Shown here: one piece after another, positions 58,021 to 64,000 of the stretch
Layout: the number at the start of each line of letters is the position of its first letter
How positions within the stretch are numbered: position 1 is the first letter of the stretch
Assembly (NCBI RefSeq): GCF_001189295.1
Contig: NZ_CP012159.1
Span: 9,098,501-9,162,500 of the forward strand
Direction: 5' to 3'
Source of the DNA: Chondromyces crocatus
GTDB lineage: Bacteria; Myxococcota_A; Polyangia; Polyangiales; Polyangiaceae
DNA length: 64,000 bases
Position numbers and translations under genes: made by a program
The notes under the pieces: model-generated
Databases searched by the model: none
The model's input: the letters and a program-made list of their open reading frames with translations, nothing else
Told to the model about the DNA's origin: nothing

Positions 58021-60914
58021 CCGAAGCCCAGCCCCTTCTTGCGCGCAAGCACGCCATCGACCCAGCGCTTTTCGTCGGAGCCGCTTGGGTATAGGGCCGA
58101 GAACGATTGGGCGAGCTTCCAGAACAGCGGGCCCTGGCCGACGCCCTCCTGCACCAGGAAGCGCTTCAGCGCCTCACCGCGCCCGGAGGCGAAGAGCAGC
58201 ATCGCCTGATGGACGCGGTCGAGCGAGGTGGCGCCTGCCTTGGGCGAGCCGACGTCGCCCCAGCCCTGCTCGTCGGCAGCGTGTTCCAGCTCGGCGAAGA
58301 GCGACATCTGCTTCTTCTTCGACGACCGCTTCGGCGCGGGCACCGCGTCGGCACCGCCGAAGAGGTACTTCGTGCGCTCGGCAACCGCGAGAAGGCGCGC
58401 GGTCTCGCCCTTCACTTCGACCACGTGGTCGAGTGATTCGAGGCGCGCACCGAGCCCTTGGGCAATCTTGCGAGCTGCGTCGTACTCGAGACTGAAGCCA
58501 GCCAGCGCTCCTTCGCTATCGGCGTTCTCGTCGTCGCCAGCCGGCTCGTCGTCTCCGGCTTCCGAGCCCCTCGACGAGCCCGGGCCGGCGAGCGTCCAGA
58601 GCCACATCGCAGTGATGCGCGCGTCCTCTTCGAGCCCTGTGGTCTCGGCCTCGTCGAAGATCATCGCGAGGGCTTCGCGCGAGACGGTGGCCCAGACCTG
58701 CTCTAGGTACTCCTCGAGTGGCACGATGGCACCGGAGACCTTCTCGACGCGGGCGTAGCGCGAGAACAGCTCCAGCGCGGGGCCGAGGCACGCGAAGATC
58801 GCGTCGGCGCCGACGATGCCCTCGCGGGCGAGCCGCGGCATCCACTCGGCAATGCGTTTCGGGAGGGCTGAGAGGATGTCGCGCCAGTCGCCTACAGTGT
58901 CCACGATGAGGCGTCCGTCGCGGTGCTCGCGTGGGCGGCACACGAGGTGGATCGACGATCCGAGAACCGCCGAGTTCCGTGCGCGCAGGCGCGGGGCGTT
59001 CTCGGTGTCGATGGGCCACGAGGCGGTGATAATCCAACCCGCGTCGATCATTGCGGCGAGGAGGTCCTCCCAACCGCTCGTCGACTTGTGCGCAAAGATG
59101 ATGACGCCGATGCCATCGGGGCGCGTCACACGTCGCGCCTCGGCGAGCGCCGCGGTCATGATGCGCCGGTAGTAGTCGCGGTCCTTGCCGGCGACCGGGT
59201 TGACGATCGCCTCGTTCTCGCGTGGCACGAGCGCCGTCTTGAACAGCTCCGGGTGGTCGCTGCCGAGCATGCGCCTCAGCCAGACGTAGAAGAAGTCCGA
59301 GAGATCCGCGTATGGGATGGCGTCGTAGTAGGGCGGATCGGTGATGAGGATGTGCGCGCAGTCCGTCGGCAGCGGGTGGTGGCTTGCCGAGGCCATGCCG
59401 ACGTCGGCGCCGTGGCCGCCCGCCGTGACGTGCGCATTGCGCAGGCCACGGACGACGTGCTCGACCGCGCCCGACCACGAGCCCGACGAAGACGCGAGCG
59501 GGTTCGCCTCGCCGTAGTCCCAGATGATCGGCAGCGCCTGCCGCGTGAACAGATGCGGTAGCGCCGAGCCGCTCGGGTTCCAGGAGCAGCCGGTGTTCTG
59601 GTAGTCGCAGAGCCGATCGACCGCGAGCGCGAGGCACGAGCGCACGGCGACGCCGAGACCGTTCGGCGTGCGGTCATCGGGCATCGCCTCACGCACAAGG
59701 CGCGCGAGCGTCGTGAGCGTCAGGAGCTGGCGCGGCGTGAAGAGATCGCGCCAGCGGACCATGCCGTAGCGCTGCACGCGGAAGCCGAGCGTGCCGATGG
59801 GCGGAAGCGGCTCGCCGGGAAGCTCGTCGCCCTGCGTCCGATCGAGCGCGGCCACAGCCTTCGAGGCCGCTGCGAGCGCGACGTGGTCCTCGTGCGTCGG
59901 CGCGCGGAACGAGCGCTCCCCGGAGGCGCCGCCGAGGGCCACGGCAACAAGTAGCGCGGAGGGCGCACCACCCGAGCGCGCGGTGAGCTGCTCGCGCACA
60001 CGCTCGACGGGGATCGTGTAGCCGCACTTCAGGCAGGTCGCGGCGCCACGCCGAACCGTCGGCTCGGGAAACGACCGCAGGCTGCCTTCGGCGATCTCGA
60101 ACCTAGGCGTCGGCCCATCCCAGCCCGCGAGCTTGATGCCGATGGTCCGTTCGCCACGGCGCGACAGGTGGAACTTGCTGGTGAGCACAACGTCGGCGCC
60201 ACACCTCGGACCCTCGCACTGAATGCGGCGGAACGAGATGTACGCCACGGGCAGCTGCGCTCCTGCGCCCGTCACGACGGGATAGAACTGCTGCAGCTCC
60301 TCACGAGATTGCTTCGCGATCTGCGTGCCCCAGCGCGTCACCTCGCTAAAAAGCTGCTCCCCGAACTGCTGGACGTACTCGAGGGTGACCTTGCTGATGA
60401 GCGTCGCGACCGGGTTCAGGTCGGAGGCGTAGGACGTCGTGCCAAGGCGCAGGCCCTCGAGCGGGATCGAGCCGCCACCGCAGAACGGATCGGCGAGGAA
60501 CGAGGGACCGCCGTCGAACAGTGAGGCGTGCGCGGACGATGCGAGCGTGCGCGCGGCGTCGCGGAAGGCCGGGTCGGTAGCGCGCTGCCACGACGCGAAG
60601 TCAGAGACCAACCGGAGCAGCCCGCGCCTGAGCGCCTCGCCGTCGCCGTCGAACGGCGTGCCGTAGAGCTGCCCGAGGACGTCGCGTGCCTGTGCCTTGA
60701 ACGCGTCGGGGCACGCGGGATCGAGGGGATCGATCAGCGAGGCAGCCAGGGCGGCTGCGCGACACGACGGCAGGGGCTTGCGCGCCCACCAGATGTGGAT
60801 CGCGGTGATGTGGCCGTGATGGACCGAGCGCCCATTGCGCGCGTGTTCGGACACCTGGGCGATTGGAAGATCGACCTCGATGAGCCGGCGCGGGTAGGTC
60901 TCGGTCGCGAGCAT
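58017..60914 (-). CDS. DUF1156 adenine-specific DNA methylase
   Basis: A 965-aa methylase from ATG 60914 (GTG 60935 is possible). The N-terminal DUF1156 motif is HITAIHIWWARKPLPSCRAA. The SAM site is LADPFCGGGSIPLEGLRLG, the catalytic motif IV is ITDPPYYDAIPYADLSDFF, and a Zn-ribbon lies between (CEGPRCGADV, then CLKCGY). A C-terminal helical domain ends in FWKLAQSFSALYPSG and WVDGVLARKKGLGFG, found also in the paralogue at 62547. It belongs to COG1743, predicted N6-adenine methylases of defence islands and BREX type 3 (PglX-like). It is 4 nt overlapped with the next gene. Confidence 0.93.
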   Translation of the reverse strand: MLATETYPRRLIEVDLPIAQVSEHARNGRSVHHGHITAIHIWWARKPLPSCRAAALAASLIDPLDPACPDAFKAQARDVLGQLYGTPFDGDGEALRRGLLRLVSDFASWQRATDPAFRDAARTLASSAHASLFDGGPSFLADPFCGGGSIPLEGLRLGTTSYASDLNPVATLISKVTLEYVQQFGEQLFSEVTRWGTQIAKQSREELQQFYPVVTGAGAQLPVAYISFRRIQCEGPRCGADVVLTSKFHLSRRGERTIGIKLAGWDGPTPRFEIAEGSLRSFPEPTVRRGAATCLKCGYTIPVERVREQLTARSGGAPSALLVAVALGGASGERSFRAPTHEDHVALAAASKAVAALDRTQGDELPGEPLPPIGTLGFRVQRYGMVRWRDLFTPRQLLTLTTLARLVREAMPDDRTPNGLGVAVRSCLALAVDRLCDYQNTGCSWNPSGSALPHLFTRQALPIIWDYGEANPLASSSGSWSGAVEHVVRGLRNAHVTAGGHGADVGMASASHHPLPTDCAHILITDPPYYDAIPYADLSDFFYVWLRRMLGSDHPELFKTALVPRENEAIVNPVAGKDRDYYRRIMTAALAEARRVTRPDGIGVIIFAHKSTSGWEDLLAAMIDAGWIITASWPIDTENAPRLRARNSAVLGSSIHLVCRPREHRDGRLIVDTVGDWRDILSALPKRIAEWMPRLAREGIVGADAIFACLGPALELFSRYARVEKVSGAIVPLEEYLEQVWATVSREALAMIFDEAETTGLEEDARITAMWLWTLAGPGSSRGSEAGDDEPAGDDENADSEGALAGFSLEYDAARKIAQGLGARLESLDHVVEVKGETARLLAVAERTKYLFGGADAVPAPKRSSKKKQMSLFAELEHAADEQGWGDVGSPKAGATSLDRVHQAMLLFASGRGEALKRFLVQEGVGQGPLFWKLAQSFSALYPSGSDEKRWVDGVLARKKGLGFG

Positions 60915-60951
60915 CAGAGGGGCGTCTCCACGCACGGGAACGCCGCGAGCC

Positions 60952-61049
60952 TGAATCCCGCCATCGTGGCGGGATTCATGGCGGGATACGCCCGCGGGCG
61001 CGCCTGCCTCTGAGGCATCCCGCCATCGTGGCGAGATTCATGGCAGGAT
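60952..61049. repeat. Two 33-bp direct repeats with a 12-bp hairpin
   Basis: TGAATCCCGCCA-tcg-TGGCGGGATTCA is a perfect 12-bp-arm inverted repeat (60952-60978). A 33-bp unit containing it starts at 60955 and recurs, with two mismatches, at 61017-61049 (62 bp away). It fills the 115-nt gap between the deaminase fusion and the first DUF1156 gene. It could be a regulator site, transcript processing hairpin or phase-variable repeat. Confidence 0.85.
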
Positions 61050-61050
61050 T

Positions 61051-62544
61051 TCATGGGCGCACCACCTCGTAGTAGGTCGCCCGGCCCGCGCCGACTCGAC
61101 GAAGCAGCCCAAGCTCGGTCATCCGCTTGAGGTGGTTGAGCGCCGTGCGGTTGGGGAGCTCCAGCGCCTCTTGGTACTCGGGCGACGTGGCGCGCTCGCG
61201 GGTGACGAGCCACGCCCAGCCCACGCGCTCCGCGGCGCTCAGCTCGGTGAGAGCCTTGTTGTCGCTGACGTCCGCCGTGACCGAGGCGGCGTCGGGGTAC
61301 ATCGTGAGCACGACGTACGGCCCCTTGTACGTGTACGAGGGCAAGGGCAGCCCCGCAGCCGACGCACGCTCGCGCATCGAGCGCAGGCCGAGCCCACGCT
61401 CCTCGGCGAGCTTCATCTTGCCGAAGACGAAGTGCATCACCGGGTTGCGGCTCAGCATCGGCGCGTCGAAGGCCTCGAGCTGCTTCATCGTGATCGGCTC
61501 GACGGGCGCACCGGGGCTCATCACGACGACCTTGTGCGGGCTGGCGATGAGCTGGCACTTCGCGCCCTTGATCGCGTAGTCGCGATGCACCAGCGCGTTG
61601 ACGATGCCCTCGCGAAGCAGCTCGTAGAACGTCTCGCGGACCTCCTTGCGCTTGGCCGATGTGCGGGTGATCGGGTTCGGCAGCTTGTCCTTCAGCCATG
61701 CGATGGCCTGGTCGGGAGCCTCGATGGCGGGGCCGACGAAGTCGCGCGGCTCCTCCCGGCCGTCTTCGTAGGTGATAGTGCCGAGGAGCCCTGCTTGCGG
61801 AAGCAGCTCGCGCGGCTGCTTGCCGAAGAGCAGTGTGCCGAAACCGGTCGGGACGAACTTGCCCTTCTGCTCGACGAGGAGGCCCTGCTTAGCAAGGCGC
61901 CTGTGGAACTCGGCGACCGTGCGCGTGCCCTTGTCGAACGTCGCGCGGTACTCCTTCAGTGCCGCGGCATCGAGATCGCCGAGGGTAGCGCCACGCTGGG
62001 GGCCCTCGAACTCGGACAGCGATGCGGGCTGCTTGCCGCCGCCTTCGCGTGCTGCTGCCGCGCGCACCTCGGCCTGCGCGATGAACTTGCGGTTCGTCGC
62101 GCGGATGCGCTCCTGCAGATCGCGGTCGAAGATGTGCACCTTCACGCCGCTGTCCTGCAGGTACTTGATGCCCTTGCGGTCAACGGTCGGATCGGGATCT
62201 TCCACGCCGACCCAGATCTCCTTGATGCGAGCGAGCACGATGCGCTCGGCGCAGGAGAGCTTCGGGTGCTTGCGCGCGCCAGGGGCGCAGGGTTCGAGGG
62301 TGCTGAAGAGGACGGCGTCGTCGAGCTTGTCGCTCCGGTGCTTCCGCTCGAGGAGCGTGAACTCCGCGTGGTCGCCGTCGCGAAGCTCGCTGCGGCTCGC
62401 GGTGTCGGTCACACCGTCGTTCCAGAGCACGGCGCCGACGAGCGGGCTCGCCTTGCCGTCGCCGCGCGGCTCCTGCGTCGATCGGACCATCACGTCGACG
62501 GCCAGCTCCATGAGCTTTCTGGGATCGAAGCGCTTGGTCGCCAT
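61051..62544 (-). CDS. RibD-like deaminase fused to RecG-C-like HATPase domain and wHTH
   Basis: A 497-aa protein from ATG 62544. Residues 1-150 are a cytidine-deaminase-like domain with the zinc motif H59-A-E61 and P85-C86 (FSTLEPCAPG) plus C98 (KLSCAERI), like RibD or dCMP-type deaminases. Residues about 280-430 match the HATPase_c_4 (RecG C-terminal-like) domain of AlbA_2/Schlafen-type ATP-binding proteins: ETFYELLREGIVNALVHRDY, APVEPITMKQLEAFDAP and GLGLRSMRERA. Residues 440-497 form a winged helix ending in RVGAGRATYYEV. The AlbA_2 nucleic-acid part is absent, its place taken by the deaminase. Its start is 2 nt after the upstream methylase stop. Confidence 0.85.
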   Translation of the reverse strand: MATKRFDPRKLMELAVDVMVRSTQEPRGDGKASPLVGAVLWNDGVTDTASRSELRDGDHAEFTLLERKHRSDKLDDAVLFSTLEPCAPGARKHPKLSCAERIVLARIKEIWVGVEDPDPTVDRKGIKYLQDSGVKVHIFDRDLQERIRATNRKFIAQAEVRAAAAREGGGKQPASLSEFEGPQRGATLGDLDAAALKEYRATFDKGTRTVAEFHRRLAKQGLLVEQKGKFVPTGFGTLLFGKQPRELLPQAGLLGTITYEDGREEPRDFVGPAIEAPDQAIAWLKDKLPNPITRTSAKRKEVRETFYELLREGIVNALVHRDYAIKGAKCQLIASPHKVVVMSPGAPVEPITMKQLEAFDAPMLSRNPVMHFVFGKMKLAEERGLGLRSMRERASAAGLPLPSYTYKGPYVVLTMYPDAASVTADVSDNKALTELSAAERVGWAWLVTRERATSPEYQEALELPNRTALNHLKRMTELGLLRRVGAGRATYYEVVRP

Positions 62545-62546
62545 CG

Positions 62547-64000
62547 TCAGAAGCCGAGTCCCTTCTTGCGTGCGAGGACGCCGTCGACCCAACGCTTCTC
62601 GTCCGTACCACCGGGGTAGAGCGCGGAGAGGGACTGCGCGAGCTTCCAGAACTGCGGCTGCTTGCCGACGCCTTCCTCCACGATGAAGCGCTTGAGGGCC
62701 TCGCCGCGTCCCGAGCCGAACAGCAGCATCGCCTGGTGGACGCGATCGAGCGTCGTGGTGGCCGCCTTGGGCGCGCCAACCTCGCCCCATCCCTGCGCCT
62801 CGGCTGCTTGGTCGAGGTCGCCGAAGAGCGTCATCTGCTTCTTCTTCGCAGCCTTCTTCGCAGTCGGGACCCCTTCAGTCCTGCCGAACAGATGCCCCGT
62901 CCGTTCGATGGCGCCGAGCAATCGCGCTTTGTCCCCTTTGATCTCGACAACCTGCTGGAGTTCGTCGAGACGAGCGCCCAAGCCCTGCGCGATCTTGCGG
63001 GTAGCGTCGTATTCGAGAACGAATCCGGTACCGCTGGCCTTGCTACCGGCTTCGTCTTCGTCGTCGCCATCCACATCAGGGGCCACCTCCTCCGGGGGCC
63101 CATCGTCACCGCCTCGCCCGCCGAGCGTCCAGAGCATCATAACGCTCACCCGCGCGTCGGGCTCGAGCGCACCAGCGTCAGAATCGCGCAATACAGTCGC
63201 AAGGGCTTCGCGCGACACGCAGGCCCAAACCTGCTCGAGGTATTCGCGCAGGAGGACACGCTCTCCGCTTGCCTTCTCCACGTGCGAGTACCGGGAAAAG
63301 ACCTCCAGCGCCGGGCCGAGACACGCGAAGATGGCGTCCGCACCGACGACGCCCTCTGCAGCCAGTCGAGGCATCCATTCGTGGATACGAACGGGCAGTT
63401 CGGCAAGAATCTCGCGCCAACTGCCGACATCGCCCTCTCGAGCAGTGCCATCGGGATTCTCACGAGGACGGCACACAAGGTGGACCGAAGAAGCAAGCGC
63501 GGCGGCGTTGTTAGCTCGCAGCCTCCCGGGGCGCTCGGTGTCGATCGGCCAGGAGGCAGTTAGAATCCACCCCGCGTCAATCATCGCTTGGAGCTGCGTC
63601 TCCCATCCGACAGTCGTCTTGTGGGCAAACACGACAACGCCGAGTCCGCTCGGAGCCAAGACGCGGCGGGCGTCGGCCATCGCCTTGCGCATCTCGGTCT
63701 CGAAGTACTCACGCGTCTTGAACGCGTAGTCCTTGTTTCGCTCGGCAAGCTGAACGATTTCTCCTCGCTTCTCGGTCAGCCGAGGCGCAAGGAGGTCAGG
63801 GTGGACGCGACGCAGCGACCGCTTCAGCCAAACGAAGAAGAAGTCGGATAGGTCTGCGTAAGGGACAGCGTCGTAGTACGGTGGATCGGTAAATACGAGT
63901 GCTGCGCTGTCATCTGGCAGGGGATGCGCTGTCGCAGACGCTGCTACGGCCGAACCGGTCGGGCTCTGTGAGAGCGCTTCTCGCTCAATGACGCGAACAA
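62547..64000 (-). CDS. Second DUF1156-type DNA methylase (5' end beyond window)
   Basis: The frame is open from 64000 to its stop at 62547; about 484 residues are visible. It carries the motif IV FTDPPYYDAVPYADLSDFFF near the edge and the same C-terminal domain as the gene at 58017 (SGRGEALKRFIVEEGVG, FWKLAQSLSALYPGG, WVDGVLARKKGLGF). The N-terminal DUF1156 and SAM site lie outside. The two are clear paralogues with the deaminase fusion between them, so tandem duplication and divergence is likely. The stop is followed 2 nt later by the deaminase gene. Confidence 0.9.
   Translation of the reverse strand, partial: VRVIEREALSQSPTGSAVAASATAHPLPDDSAALVFTDPPYYDAVPYADLSDFFFVWLKRSLRRVHPDLLAPRLTEKRGEIVQLAERNKDYAFKTREYFETEMRKAMADARRVLAPSGLGVVVFAHKTTVGWETQLQAMIDAGWILTASWPIDTERPGRLRANNAAALASSVHLVCRPRENPDGTAREGDVGSWREILAELPVRIHEWMPRLAAEGVVGADAIFACLGPALEVFSRYSHVEKASGERVLLREYLEQVWACVSREALATVLRDSDAGALEPDARVSVMMLWTLGGRGGDDGPPEEVAPDVDGDDEDEAGSKASGTGFVLEYDATRKIAQGLGARLDELQQVVEIKGDKARLLGAIERTGHLFGRTEGVPTAKKAAKKKQMTLFGDLDQAAEAQGWGEVGAPKAATTTLDRVHQAMLLFGSGRGEALKRFIVEEGVGKQPQFWKLAQSLSALYPGGTDEKRWVDGVLARKKGLGF

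Noticed and set aside
50148-64000. Assignment to classical BREX or DISARM
   Set aside because: No PglZ, BrxL/Lon, DrmA or DrmB homologue is visible; only methylase, ATPase and helicase classes are shared.

Overview
The window is very GC-rich DNA with strong G/C bias at third codon positions. It carries large lipoprotein-type enzymes, ECF sigma factors with an anti-sigma, a secreted chitinase, many TetR/AraC/LysR/WYL regulators, and Gly/Ser or Pro linkers. This combination points to a myxobacterium, probably of the Sorangium/Polyangium/Chondromyces type (Polyangiales). That is inference from style of content; no rRNA or other marker gene is present.

Positions 1-19400 and 21500-50150 are ordinary myxobacterial 'scattered gene' chromosome: short operons of regulators, oxidoreductases, methyltransferases, thioesterase/DHFR-fold enzymes, VOC and DGPF/YCII proteins, GNATs, DNA-repair genes (ada plus a 2OG oxygenase, a HEAT-repeat alkylation-repair protein), hflX, rnk and a diguanylate cyclase. 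An ECF42-type sigma factor (1862-3142) sits with its DGPF partner. A matching promoter signature (TGTCGA, 17 nt, CGTC) recurs exactly in front of two other DGPF-containing units in the window (32152 and 48684), suggesting a small scattered regulon. Several genes are truncated relics: an AraC, an aldo/keto reductase, a VOC protein, an amidase-like N-terminus and a resolvase. Two minisatellites are present: a 31-bp unit at 11019-11329 and a 21-bp unit at about 49478-49890.

A lower-GC patch (about 19400-21250) is inserted next to a decapitated AraC gene. It holds a HEPN-like protein (Rx4H motif), a decayed serine resolvase and a PD-(D/E)XK-like protein, and looks like a small foreign defence-type cassette. 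A separate PLD-nuclease/superfamily-2 helicase of 1031 aa stands at 36322-39417.

From about 50150 to the right edge lies a long, nearly continuous minus-strand operon that looks like a phage-defence or DNA-modification locus. Read in transcription order it contains: a DUF1156-type adenine methylase (running off the edge); a RibD-like deaminase fused to a RecG-C-like ATPase domain and wHTH; a hairpin-bearing repeat; a second paralogous DUF1156 methylase; a small PD-(D/E)XK-like protein; a DUF499 AAA ATPase; an HhH-GPD DNA-glycosylase-like Fe-S protein; a DDE integrase-like protein whose start overlaps the glycosylase stop; and then a terminator, a tRNA-3'-half-like remnant and a truncated SNF2-type helicase. 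Methylase, DUF499 ATPase and helicase genes are known to cluster in defence islands. The deaminase-ATPase fusion together with an Fe-S glycosylase is the most interesting possible novelty here.
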